Of a stretch of DNA of 54,625 nucleotides, positions 1 through 14,631 are shown piece after piece. Numbering within the stretch: the first letter of the stretch is position 1; each line of letters begins with the position of its first letter. Below the pieces are notes generated by a model. It was not told where the DNA came from. It was given only the letters and a program-made list of their open reading frames with translations, and searched no databases. Location of the stretch: positions 1 through 54,625 of the forward strand of contig JAFGFN010000053.1 in assembly GCA_016931035.1 (NCBI GenBank). The letters are read 5' to 3'. Position numbers and translations under genes: made by a program. The stretch comes from Candidatus Sumerlaeota bacterium (GTDB lineage: Bacteria; Sumerlaeota; Sumerlaeia; UBA8349).

Positions 1-16
1 GCCGGATTGCGAACAT

Positions 17-892
17 TCAGCTGACGTCGAACGCGTGGCATAGGGCTGATATTTGCCGACAACAGTGCTGAGTCAAGATGCGCCCACTCATCTCCTCGGA
101 CATCCCTCCGATGGAATCCAACTCGCCTTCGAGCCGCTCGACCTCGGCCTCGAGCTCGGCCAGGGAGAGACCTTCGGGGTCCGGCGGCTGGAACCGGGGA
201 GACTTCACATACTCGAATCCGAAGTGTCGCGTCTTGGCCGCGACCGGCGTTCGTGTCGCCGCGACCGGCGTTCGCGTCGTCGTTATCGGCGTTCGAGTCG
301 CCGCAACCGGTGTGCGGGTCACCGCCATCGGGGTCCGCGTCGCCGCTATCGGCGTTCGCGTGGGCGCGGCGACCGTCCGAGCGGGGGACACGGCTCGAAG
401 GCGCGTGGGAGAGGGCTTCGCATCCACTTGCGCGTTGTCGATATCGCTCGATTCGCCGTGTTTCGACATCTCGTCGCTGATCCATTCGTTCAACTCCTTC
501 AGCGACTCGCGGATCTTCCGTTTCGCCTCGGTCATGGCCTTGACTTCCGCCATGATCGCTCGGATGTCGTCGTCCATGTCCCGGGTCGCCTGACACATGA
601 CGAGGAAAGCCATCGCCTCGATGTCGGCGGGAGACGGATTCTCGAACTGGGCGGTCACGGCGTCGACGGCGCTCTCGCGAGCTTTCGAGAAGTCGACGTT
701 TCGCTCGAACCCCTTGACGGCCGCCGCCAGCTTCTGTTCGGCCGAGGGGACGAGATTCCCGCGCATCCGCTCCGCCTTCGCGGCCATCTCCTTGTCGAGC
801 GGCGGGACCGACTCGGCGGCCGCGCTCCAGGAGGCGCAGAAACAGGTGCAGACAAGACATCCTGCGAGGAGTATTTCAGCGATGGATTTCAT
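17..892 (-). CDS. Secreted Thr-Arg-Thr-Pro heptad-repeat protein of unknown function
   Basis: Predicted 291-residue exported protein. I start it at the ATG at 892: it is followed by a hydrophobic signal-like segment (MKSIAEILLAGCLVCTCFC), is preceded by an AAAGGAAAA ribosome site, and overlaps the upstream micro-gene as ATGA. The open frame extends further upstream, but that part is the zinc-ribbon gene in another frame. After the signal comes a mostly helical, charged region (about 30-150). Residues about 178-219 are six TRTP-x-x-x heptads (TRTPIAA, TRTPMAV, TRTPVAA and so on). The C-terminal part has an acidic heptad stretch (LAELEAEVERLEGEL) likely to form a coiled coil. Cysteines in the signal region make a lipoprotein possible, but there is no clean lipobox. 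I recognise no family; a periplasmic or envelope location is inferred. Confidence 0.6.
   Translation of the reverse strand: MKSIAEILLAGCLVCTCFCASWSAAAESVPPLDKEMAAKAERMRGNLVPSAEQKLAAAVKGFERNVDFSKARESAVDAVTAQFENPSPADIEAMAFLVMCQATRDMDDDIRAIMAEVKAMTEAKRKIRESLKELNEWISDEMSKHGESSDIDNAQVDAKPSPTRLRAVSPARTVAAPTRTPIAATRTPMAVTRTPVAATRTPITTTRTPVAATRTPVAAKTRHFGFEYVKSPRFQPPDPEGLSLAELEAEVERLEGELDSIGGMSEEMSGRILTQHCCRQISALCHAFDVS
236..361 (-). repeat. Six tandem 21-bp repeats encoding TRTPxxx heptads
   Basis: Six adjacent 21-bp units, in frame with the secreted protein, each encoding Thr-Arg-Thr-Pro plus three small residues. Units differ at several positions (V/I/M at position 5, A/T/V at 6-7), so the array is old or diverging rather than freshly expanded. 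A seventh, degenerate unit (ARTVAAP) lies on the N-terminal side of the array. Confidence 0.85.
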
Positions 893-1038
893 GGCTTTTC
901 CTTTCCGACCGAGTTTCGGGACCGCGCGGTCGGCGCTTGCATTCGCGCGCGTCCGCAGACGGGGCAGATCCATTTGCGTTTCTTGTGAAAGGAACGCTTT
1001 TCTTCGCGCATCTTGACGCGGCAATGTCGGCAGTGCAT
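889..1038 (-). CDS. 49-residue zinc-ribbon micro-protein
   Basis: Small protein starting MHCRHCRVK with two CxxC pairs (Cys3/Cys6 and Cys25/Cys28, the second as WICPVCGR). This is the classic four-cysteine zinc-ribbon layout; the middle and tail are strongly basic (REEKRSFHKKRK). The ATG at 1038 is preceded by GAGGG. Its TGA stop overlaps the ATG of the downstream secreted-protein gene as ATGA, so the pair is probably translationally coupled. The conserved cysteines and the start/stop coupling argue for a real gene despite the size. A role in nucleic-acid binding or as a metal-dependent adaptor is inference only. Confidence 0.6.
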   Translation of the reverse strand: MHCRHCRVKMREEKRSFHKKRKWICPVCGRARMQAPTARSRNSVGKEKP

Positions 1039-1793
1039 GGGGTCCCTCTGCGGCGTTCTCGCTATTGGGATCGGGATCGAAATCGGGATCGGTCTGTGCT
1101 GTCGTTTCGATAGCGATCCCCTGGAGACGGTTTCATCATAGCGGTTCGCGCGAACCTGTCCAAGAGAGAAGTCCCGCATCACGGAATTCGAATCCGGTTG
1201 TCGGCGGGCGCCTCTTCCCCTGCCGGGCACATCCCGACCCAGCGCCGCGGGACTATCAGTAGGCCTTCTTGGTTTAGCCACCTTCAGGTGGCTCCTCTTA
1301 TTGCCCCGGCCTTCAGGCCGGGGAACGGTCCACACTCATAGCATTTCCTCAGCGCGCTTTAGCGTGCTTTGCGTCAGGCGGCTTGAGCCATTTGCCTGGT
1401 CGCAGAGAACAATTCAGTCTGCGGCTGAAGCCCTCCTTGGGCGGGCAAGCCTTTCCGAGAAGCCGCGCTGAAGCGCGCTAGTTATGGGAGGAGGTCCGCA
1501 TACCCACCGGCTGAAGCCGGGGGCAAGGAAGAGCCCGCTGAAGCGGGCTAATCCAAGACACGCCCAAGGCGTACGTCGACTCCGAGTTGCTTTGTTCATG
1601 ACCATGAGGCGGCTAAACGGAAAGCGTCCTCCCGACGGTATTCTCGGTGCTGAGTCGAAATGCGCCCTCACGGATTGGGCGCGGGGATTTCTCGTTGCCC
1701 TTTCACGTCGAAGAGTCGAGAATTGTCCTCGCGTCCCTTGAGGCCGTCAAGTCCGACGAGTCGGACCACTCGGAACTGAAAGCGAAACGCCCG
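1039..1793. other. Gene-free stretch with hairpin repeats
   Basis: No convincing gene in about 750 bases. It begins with a short simple repeat of the type (g)atcggg/atcgaa near 1065-1086. It then carries the cluster of TTCA/TGAA-loop hairpins at 1276-1549 and ends with the leader of rsmB. No clear promoter for rsmB was found. Confidence 0.6.
1276..1549. repeat. Cluster of small TTAGC-type hairpins with TTCA/TGAA loop
   Basis: At least six short inverted repeats share a four-base TTCA loop (TGAA on the other strand) but have different stems. Perfect examples are 1276-1293 (7-bp stem agccacc), 1304-1323 (8-bp stem ccccggcc) and 1532-1549 (7-bp stem agcccgc). Others are 1507-1520 (ccggc stem), 1464-1477 and a diverged copy at 1351-1368 with a TTTA loop. 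Where readable, the 5' foot is TTAG or CTAG followed by C. Compensatory stem changes with a fixed loop resemble REP elements mobilised by RAYT/IS200-like Y1 transposases, although no transposase is present here. Confidence 0.75.
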
Positions 1794-3254
1794 ATGGCGC
1801 TCGAATCGGAAGAATCTCTCTCCGCAACTCCTGCATCGACATCCGATCCTGCCTCGGGCGTGGGAGCGCGGGTCGTGGCGTGGTCGGCGCTGCGCGAGGC
1901 GGAGAAGTCGCCTCCCGGCGGCGCGCAGGAATTGCTCGGGCGTCTCGCCCAGGAGGCGCGTCTCGACTCGCGCGACCGCGGTCTGGCGTTCGACATGATG
2001 CAGGGGGTTTGGCGCGGACGAAGGCTCTACGATTGGATCCTGTCGAATCTCGAAGGATTCGAGAAAGCGACGATCGACCCGCCGACGCGCGACCTTCTGC
2101 GCATCGCCCTGCATCAGTACTTCGCTCAGTCGCGCATCCCGGTCTATGCCATCGTTCACGAGACCGTGGAACTGGCCGGAGAGCGTTTGGGCAAGCGCGC
2201 GGCGGGCTTCTGCAACGCCCTGCTCCGGCGTCTCACGCGTCAGTATCCGAACCGCGCGGCCGACCTTCCGGAACGGACCCGGGGTCTATCGGCCGACATT
2301 CGGCACTCGTTTCCCGATTGGATCGTCGGGATGGTGAAACGCGCGGTGGGACCGGAGAATCTGGATTTGGCGCTCGAAACGTTGAATCGCCCTTTGCCTC
2401 TTTATGCGCGCGTGAATCCGACCGTCGCGACTCTCGAAGAGGCGTGCGGGATGCTGTCCGAGCAGGAGCCCTTGGTTTGCCGGATTCGCAAGGACCTGGC
2501 CCCGCTGTGCGTGCAGATCGACGGACCGGCGGGTCCCGTGACGCGATCGCCTCTCTTCCGTCAGGGAGGGTTGATCGTCCAAGACGCATCGTCGCAGCGC
2601 GTCGCCGAGTTTGTCGGCGTCGCGCCCGGCATGGCGGTGGTCGACTTGTGCGCCGCGCCGGGGGGGAAGGCGATCGCGCTCGCTCTTTCCATGGAGTGTC
2701 GCGGCGTGCTGTTCGCCTGCGAGGTTTCGGAAGACCGCACGAGGCGGCTCCGCCAGAATCTACGCCGCATGCAGGTCGATAGCTTCGTGTGGGTCCGGCC
2801 GCTCGACGATTCTTCGCGCGGCGAGACGTTCTCGGCGATGGTCGAACGGCTCAACGGCGGGGCGGGCGCCGACCGAGTTCTCGTCGACGCGCCCTGCTCG
2901 GGCCTGGGAACGTTGCGGCGCCACCCGGAAATCCGTTGGCGACTGCACAAGCGCGATTTCGCGCGTTTGGCCGCGCTTCAGATCTCGCTTCTGAACGACG
3001 CGGCCGAACTGGTTCGACCCGGCGGGCGGGTCGTCTACTCGACGTGCAGTCTCGCGGCGGAGGAGAACGAACGCGTGGTCGAGCGATTCATCGAAGAACG
3101 CGGCGGCGAATTCCGGATCGCGACGGACCGCACGGGACTTCACCGGAGCGTCGAGAAAGTCGTCGCGCCCGACGGTTGGCTTCGATGCTTTCCACACCGC
3201 GACGAGACCGATTCCGCGACCGCCGTTCGCCTGGAACGGGTTTCTTCGCGGTAG
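1794..3254 (+). CDS. rsmB: 16S rRNA m5C967 methyltransferase RsmB (NusB + SAM MTase)
   Basis: 486-residue RNA cytosine-5 methyltransferase. The N-terminal part (about 20-170) is NusB-like, including the VYAIVHETVELAG segment. The C-terminal Rossmann domain has the SAM loop VDLCAAPGGK (from residue about 282), the motif VDAPCSGLGTLRRHPEIRW with Cys368, and the motif YSTCSLAAEENE with the catalytic Cys418. Both cysteines used by RsmB/Nop2 enzymes are therefore present. I choose the ATG at 1794 because the roughly 50 residues before it are low-complexity and unlike the family; no strong ribosome site is visible, so the start is uncertain. The gene converges on the PPTase gene with 37 bp between stops and is not part of the biosynthetic operon. 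Confidence 0.93.
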   Translation: MALESEESLSATPASTSDPASGVGARVVAWSALREAEKSPPGGAQELLGRLAQEARLDSRDRGLAFDMMQGVWRGRRLYDWILSNLEGFEKATIDPPTRDLLRIALHQYFAQSRIPVYAIVHETVELAGERLGKRAAGFCNALLRRLTRQYPNRAADLPERTRGLSADIRHSFPDWIVGMVKRAVGPENLDLALETLNRPLPLYARVNPTVATLEEACGMLSEQEPLVCRIRKDLAPLCVQIDGPAGPVTRSPLFRQGGLIVQDASSQRVAEFVGVAPGMAVVDLCAAPGGKAIALALSMECRGVLFACEVSEDRTRRLRQNLRRMQVDSFVWVRPLDDSSRGETFSAMVERLNGGAGADRVLVDAPCSGLGTLRRHPEIRWRLHKRDFARLAALQISLLNDAAELVRPGGRVVYSTCSLAAEENERVVERFIEERGGEFRIATDRTGLHRSVEKVVAPDGWLRCFPHRDETDSATAVRLERVSSR

Positions 3255-3291
3255 GGACGGCTCTCGGATTCCGTCGGTCCCCCCGATGATC

Positions 3292-4047
3292 CTACGCCGT
3301 GTCCGCCCACTCTCTCATCTCGAGGGTCCAATCGTCGCCTTCGACGGCGAGCGCCGCTGCGTACCCTTCCGCGACGGATAGACTCGCCAAACGCCATCGC
3401 GCCGCTTCGGACGGGTCCCACTCGACGCCGCGCAGAGCGGCCTCCTCGCCAGGAAGAACCGAGACCTCGAACTCGCGCAGCGGCACCGACAACCCTCCCC
3501 CCTTCGCTTTGAGGAACGCCTCTTTGCGCGTCCAGCACGCGAAGAACGCCTCGCGCCGCGAGGGTGGATCGAGCGATTCGAGCGCGGCGACCTCGCCCGC
3601 CGCAAAGAAGCGCCGCGCCAGCACTTCGAAATCCTTGAGATCGCGTACGCACTCGACGTCCACCCCCAGCTCGCGTCCCGGCGCGACGGCGACGAGCGCC
3701 AGGTCCTCGGAGTGCGAGACATTGAACCGAATGTCGTCCGGCGTCTCGGCGTTCGCGAGAGAGGGTTTGCCTTGCGGACCGTAGGCGAAGCGGATCGCGC
3801 GCGGGTCGGCGCCGACACAGGTCGAGAGGATGGATCTCAGCGCGCCTCGCGCAATCGTGAACCGGTCGCGATGACGCTGGAAGTGGAATCGGTCCGCCCT
3901 CGCAATCTCATCGCCGGAAAGAAGCGCGCGCAGTCGCCGGACTCTCTCGTCCGACGGGATCAGCGAAACGCGCCACACGACGACTCGGTCCGGCGCGATT
4001 CCCGGAGTGGGCGCGCGCCCGAGTGAGTCGGAGTGGGTCGCATTCAT
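3292..4047 (-). CDS. Sfp-type 4'-phosphopantetheinyl transferase
   Basis: 251-residue PPTase that would convert the apo carrier proteins of the adjacent megasynthases to holo form by transferring phosphopantetheine from CoA. It shows the family signatures in order: GPQGKPSL, FNVSHSEDLALVAVA, ELGVDVECV (Mg-binding Asp/Glu) and CWTRKEAFLKAKGGGLS. Length and motif order fit the Sfp/Gsp class rather than the short AcpS class. It lies 49 bp behind the thioesterase-containing NRPS gene on the same strand, so it is very likely the last gene of the biosynthetic operon and dedicated to it. Confidence 0.93.
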   Translation of the reverse strand: MNATHSDSLGRAPTPGIAPDRVVVWRVSLIPSDERVRRLRALLSGDEIARADRFHFQRHRDRFTIARGALRSILSTCVGADPRAIRFAYGPQGKPSLANAETPDDIRFNVSHSEDLALVAVAPGRELGVDVECVRDLKDFEVLARRFFAAGEVAALESLDPPSRREAFFACWTRKEAFLKAKGGGLSVPLREFEVSVLPGEEAALRGVEWDPSEAARWRLASLSVAEGYAAALAVEGDDWTLEMREWADTA

Positions 4048-4096
4048 GGCGTGGGTTCCCGAGATTCGCTTTCGCGGCCAACCAGGAACGTGTGCG

Positions 4097-7000
4097 TTAC
4101 GCGCGAGATTCCGCCCGGGCGCGGTCGAGGCACTGGGTCAGTGTGGATGCGGTGAGGGCGCCGTGAATGGTGAGGCGGGTCACGTGGTTGCCGGGGACGG
4201 TGTGGACTTCCATGCCGCCCTTGACTAGATCGCGCCACTCGATGCTTCGGAAGCTGAGTTCCTCGCTCACCAGGAAGGTGACCTTCCCGGGGTGAGGCTT
4301 GGCGATGTAGCGCGAGAGAGTGGAGATGTAGTCTTCCTCGACCCGCTGAATCCGTCCTTGAATGCGTTCCTCGTCCGTCGTGGGCAGAAGGCGCTGCCTC
4401 TTGCGGCGGAACATGGCGACGATGTTGCGAAGATCGAAGCGGAGCAGATCGAGGAAGAGGCGATACAGACGGAGCAGCTTGACCCGGATGATATAGGACC
4501 GGTACTGAAGCCCCCCCAAGAAGCTGGGGCGCGGGGTGTCCATCAAGAAGAGCAATCCGACTTCTTGGCCTTGCTCTTCGAGCTGCTGGGCCATCTCGTA
4601 GGCCACGATGCCTCCGATGCACTCGCCGCCGATCAGATAGGGGCCGCGGGGTTGGAAGGCGCGCATTTCCTCGATGTACGCCTCGGCCATCTCCTCGACG
4701 CTCCGGTGCGGGTCTTCCTTGCCGTCGAGTCCGCGCGGCTTGAAACCGTAAACCGGCTGGTCGAGGCCGATGTGGACGATCATGCTCGAAAGGAATCGCA
4801 TGAACTCGTCTTCGTTGGCGTGCGCTCCCGCGACCAGGAAGAACGGCGGTTTGTTGCCCTGGGGCTGCATCGGCACCAGGCTTTTCCATTCCGCCGACGG
4901 TTTCGCCCGGTAGCGATAGACGTCGAGCAACTTGTCGTAGTGAATGCTGCGCGCCATGCCGGCGGCGGTAGGATCGTCGAACAGACTCCGGAGGGGAAGG
5001 TCGATTCGGAACGCCTCTTTGAGTCGAGCCACGACGCGGGTGGCCAGGAGGGAATGCCCTCCGAGTTCGAAGAAGTTGTCGTGAATCCCGACCTTCGGGA
5101 TCTGGAGCACTTCCTCCCAGGCCTCGGCGATCGTCCGCTCGGTCTCGTTACGGGGCGCCTCGTAGGCGACCAGATCGGTGCGGCGGATCTGCTCGACGGC
5201 GGGCAGGGCGCGTCGATCCACCTTGCCGTTCGGCGTCAGGGGAAGCGAATCGAGGTAGACCATTCCCGAGGGAATCATGTAGTCGGGCAGCCATCGACGG
5301 ATGAAGTCGAGCAAGTCGTTGAGCGAGGGGGGAGACGACTCGTTCACGACCATGTAGGCGACCAGTCGCTTCTCGCCCGGCACGTCCTGGCGTACGTCGA
5401 CGACCACTTCGCGCACGCCCGGATGGCGAGCCAGGGCGGCCTCGATCTCGCCGAGTTCGATCCGGAAGCCGCGGATCTTGACCTGCGTGTCGATCCGGCC
5501 GAGGAATTCGATATTGCCGTCGGGCAGATAGCGCACGAGGTCTCCCGTGGCGTAGAGACGCGACGAGGGGTCGGGAGAAAAGGGATTGCGGACGAAGCGT
5601 TGCGCCGTCGCTTCCTCGCGGTTCAGATACCCCCGGGCCAGACCGTCTCCGCCCGCGTACAGTTCGCCCGGCACGCCGGTGGGGACCGGCTGCATCTTCG
5701 AGTCGAGAATGTAGGCCTGGGTGTTGGCGATCGGGCGTCCGATGGGGATCGACGTGATCGTCGGGTCCAGTTTGCGTGGAATCGGGTAGCAGGTCGTGAA
5801 CGTCGTGTTCTCCGTCGGTCCATAGCCGTTGATGATCTGGGTTTCGGGCAAGAGGTCGATCGCGCGACGAATGTGGGCGACCGAGAGGGCCTCGCCGCCG
5901 GTCAGGATCTCGTCCACGCCCCGCAGGGCCTCGGGCGACTCGTCGATGAACGTGTTGAAAAGCGACGCGGTGAGCCAGAGCGTGGTCACGCGGTGCTTTC
6001 TCAGGATTCCCCGAAGCACTTCGGGGTCGGGCACTCCGTGGTCGGGATAGAGAACGCATACGGCGCCGTGGAGCAGCGCGCCCCACATCTCGAAGGTGGC
6101 GGCGTCGAACGAAACGGGGGCCAACTGCAGGAAGACGCGGTCGCGCCCGAATCGGGCGTAGGTCGCTCCGAGTACGAGTCTCAAGACGCCCCGATGGGGC
6201 ACGGCCACTCCCTTGGGCTTGCCGGTCGATCCCGACGTATAGATCACGTAGGCGAGCGTCGAACCGTCGGCTCCCGAGTCCGTCACGGCTGCGTTCTTGG
6301 GGACGTCGCTCTCCCAACCGTCGTTCAGAACGAGCGCCTGGAACGGCAGGTCCGGTAGCGACGCCGCGCGGTGCGCCTGCGTGAGAATCGCCGAACACGC
6401 CGTGTCTTCGATCACGAACTTCAGACGGTCCGGCGGATACGCGGGATCGAGCGGGACGTAGCCCCCGCCCGCTTTGAGGATCGCCACCATGCCGACGACC
6501 ATTTCGACCGAGCGGTCGGTGAAGATCCCGACGGGAGTCCCGGCCTGGACACCGAGAGAGCGGAGTTTCCACGCGAGACGATTCGCTCGCCGGTCGAGAT
6601 CGCCGTACGACAGTCGCTCCGCGGCTCCGACGACCGCCGTCGCGTTGGGTCGCGCCCGCACTTGTTCCTCGAAGGCGGCGTGGATCGTTGCGTCGCGCGG
6701 GTAGGGCGTGTCCGTCGCGTTCCATTCGACCAGGAGCCTGCAGCGCTCGGGCTCGGTGAGCATGGGGAGGGACGAGAGACGACGGTCGGGACCGGCGACG
6801 ACACCTTCGAGCAGGACCGAGAAGTGCGAGACCATGCGCTCGATGGTGTCGGGTCGGAACAAATCGGCGCTGTACTCGATTTCGCCCGCCAGCGCGCCGT
6901 CTTCTTCCCACATGAACAGAGTCAGATCGAACTTGGACGTTGCGCTCGAAACGACCAGAGGCGTGAGGGTCAACCCGGCGAGGTTGAGGGAGGCTTGGGG

Positions 7001-8200
7001 GGTGTTCTGAAAGGCGAACACCACCTGGAAGATCGGATGCGCGTTGGGTTGACGAGTGGGCTGAAGGGTCTCGACCAACTTATCGAACGGGACGTTCTGA
7101 TGGGCATAGGCGTCGAGGGAGGCGTCGCGGACTCGCGCCAGAATCTCGCGAAACGTGGGGTCTCCCGACAGGTCGCCGCGGACCACGATCGTGTTGACGA
7201 AGAATCCGATCAAAGACTCGAGCTCGACCGCCGGCCGGTTGGCGACGGGGGTGCCGACCAGGATGTCGTCCTGGGCTGAATAACGGTGGAGAAGGGTGCT
7301 GAACGCGGCGAGGAGGGTCATGAACAGGCTGACGCTTTCCTGTTGGGCCAGCTGCCGCAGCCCCTTCGTCACCGCCGCGGGCAAGACGAAGGGTTGGCGT
7401 CCCCCCATGTACGTCAGGCGCGCCGGGCGCGGATAGTCGGTCGGAAGGGTCGAGACGGGGAGTTCGCCCTTCAGGCAGTCGCTCCAGAAGTCCAAGTCCT
7501 TACGGAGCCCGTCCAAACGGGCGGTCCGCTCCTGCCAGGCCGCGTAGTCGAAGTACTGGATTGGGAGATCGGCCAGGGGAGAGGGGCGCCCCTTGCGGAA
7601 CGCGTCGTAGAGGCTATCGAGTTCCTTCGTGAAGACGCTCCAGGACCAACCGTCGAAGACGATGTGATGGAACGAGAGGAGAAGGACGTGATCGGTTTCG
7701 CACAGTTTGAGGAGCGAGACCCTGAACAGACGGTCGCGGGCCAGGTCGAACGGTCGCCGGCTTTCGATGGAGGCCAGGCGCTGGATCTCCGACTCCCTGG
7801 CCGCCTCGGGAGTCTCGCGCAGATCGGTGACTTCGATCTGGAGCGGCTCGTCGTGAGAGAGGGTTTGGACGGGAGCGCCCTTCCGGGTTTCGAATCGAAC
7901 GCGGAGCACTTCGTGGCGGCGCAGGATCTCGCCCATCGCGCGTTCGAGCGCCGAGACGTCGAGCGGCCCGGAAAGACGCGCGGCGAACGCGATGTTGTAG
8001 GCCGGGCTCAGAGGCTCGAACTGGTCGATCACCCAAAGGCGCTGCTGTCCGGACGACAGGGGCAGGGAGTCGCGATCCGGCCGCGGCGCGATCGCCTCGG
8101 CCGGCGCGGCCGCGCGCTCGCGCTTCTTCTGGAGCCACTTCTCGAGAGTGGCGCGTTGCGCGGTCGACAGGCTTGAGATGTCTTTCGGGCTCTCGCTCAT
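4097..8200 (-). CDS. NRPS module C-A(Val-like)-PCP-TE (terminal)
   Basis: 1367-residue terminating NRPS. Domains in order: condensation (about 45-480, HHIVFDGWSW at about 179); adenylation (about 500-1010, YTSGSTGKPKG at about 657); carrier (LGGHSLL, Ser at about 1048); thioesterase (about 1130-1365). Read against GrsA, the adenylation pocket is D-A-F-W-L-G-G-T-F-K. This differs only by Ile-to-Leu from the valine code DAFWIGGTFK that I recall for GrsB, so Val or a similar aliphatic residue is predicted. The thioesterase nucleophile motif reads GGECIGG, with Cys (about 1194) in place of Ser; the Asp (LFLMDTPRP) and the GNH histidine are kept. There is no epimerase or methyltransferase domain. 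It has its own leader and promoter-like sequence upstream. Confidence 0.95.
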   Translation of the reverse strand: MSESPKDISSLSTAQRATLEKWLQKKRERAAAPAEAIAPRPDRDSLPLSSGQQRLWVIDQFEPLSPAYNIAFAARLSGPLDVSALERAMGEILRRHEVLRVRFETRKGAPVQTLSHDEPLQIEVTDLRETPEAARESEIQRLASIESRRPFDLARDRLFRVSLLKLCETDHVLLLSFHHIVFDGWSWSVFTKELDSLYDAFRKGRPSPLADLPIQYFDYAAWQERTARLDGLRKDLDFWSDCLKGELPVSTLPTDYPRPARLTYMGGRQPFVLPAAVTKGLRQLAQQESVSLFMTLLAAFSTLLHRYSAQDDILVGTPVANRPAVELESLIGFFVNTIVVRGDLSGDPTFREILARVRDASLDAYAHQNVPFDKLVETLQPTRQPNAHPIFQVVFAFQNTPQASLNLAGLTLTPLVVSSATSKFDLTLFMWEEDGALAGEIEYSADLFRPDTIERMVSHFSVLLEGVVAGPDRRLSSLPMLTEPERCRLLVEWNATDTPYPRDATIHAAFEEQVRARPNATAVVGAAERLSYGDLDRRANRLAWKLRSLGVQAGTPVGIFTDRSVEMVVGMVAILKAGGGYVPLDPAYPPDRLKFVIEDTACSAILTQAHRAASLPDLPFQALVLNDGWESDVPKNAAVTDSGADGSTLAYVIYTSGSTGKPKGVAVPHRGVLRLVLGATYARFGRDRVFLQLAPVSFDAATFEMWGALLHGAVCVLYPDHGVPDPEVLRGILRKHRVTTLWLTASLFNTFIDESPEALRGVDEILTGGEALSVAHIRRAIDLLPETQIINGYGPTENTTFTTCYPIPRKLDPTITSIPIGRPIANTQAYILDSKMQPVPTGVPGELYAGGDGLARGYLNREEATAQRFVRNPFSPDPSSRLYATGDLVRYLPDGNIEFLGRIDTQVKIRGFRIELGEIEAALARHPGVREVVVDVRQDVPGEKRLVAYMVVNESSPPSLNDLLDFIRRWLPDYMIPSGMVYLDSLPLTPNGKVDRRALPAVEQIRRTDLVAYEAPRNETERTIAEAWEEVLQIPKVGIHDNFFELGGHSLLATRVVARLKEAFRIDLPLRSLFDDPTAAGMARSIHYDKLLDVYRYRAKPSAEWKSLVPMQPQGNKPPFFLVAGAHANEDEFMRFLSSMIVHIGLDQPVYGFKPRGLDGKEDPHRSVEEMAEAYIEEMRAFQPRGPYLIGGECIGGIVAYEMAQQLEEQGQEVGLLFLMDTPRPSFLGGLQYRSYIIRVKLLRLYRLFLDLLRFDLRNIVAMFRRKRQRLLPTTDEERIQGRIQRVEEDYISTLSRYIAKPHPGKVTFLVSEELSFRSIEWRDLVKGGMEVHTVPGNHVTRLTIHGALTASTLTQCLDRARAESRA

Positions 8201-8292
8201 ATGGTTCGACTGTTTTCTCCGCGCGCGCGGGGATTCTCCCCAGGTTGTCGCAGTTGCTTCGTTGGACAGGACCAGTGTTCTGTCTCGACGCT

Positions 8293-8322
8293 ATTCTAGC
8301 CGGATCGACTTCGGGATGTCAA
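8293..8322 (-). promoter_or_regulatory. Sigma70-like promoter for the terminal NRPS gene
   Basis: On the minus strand, TTGACA (8322-8317, perfect -35), an 18-base spacer and TAGAAT (8298-8293, one mismatch to TATAAT). It lies in the 146-bp gap after the stop of the upstream megasynthase, about 90 bases before the ATG at 8200. This is the best promoter match in the biosynthetic locus, and it suggests the last module and the PPTase can be expressed independently. Confidence 0.55.
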
Positions 8323-8346
8323 AAGGCATTGAGAACCCGTGACCCC

Positions 8347-14627
<6,281 letters not shown>

Positions 14628-14631
<4 letters not shown>

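Noticed and set aside
236..361. 21-bp repeats as a CRISPR or VNTR outside genes
   Set aside because: They are in frame, without spacers, and encode regular TRTP heptads inside an exported protein.
3255..3291. Terminator between convergent rsmB and PPTase genes
   Set aside because: The 37-bp gap shows no inverted repeat with a T-run on either strand.
4292..6358. Long open frame on the plus strand opposite the terminal NRPS gene
   Set aside because: High GC keeps antisense frames open; its translation shows no protein family, and the minus-strand frame has full NRPS domains.
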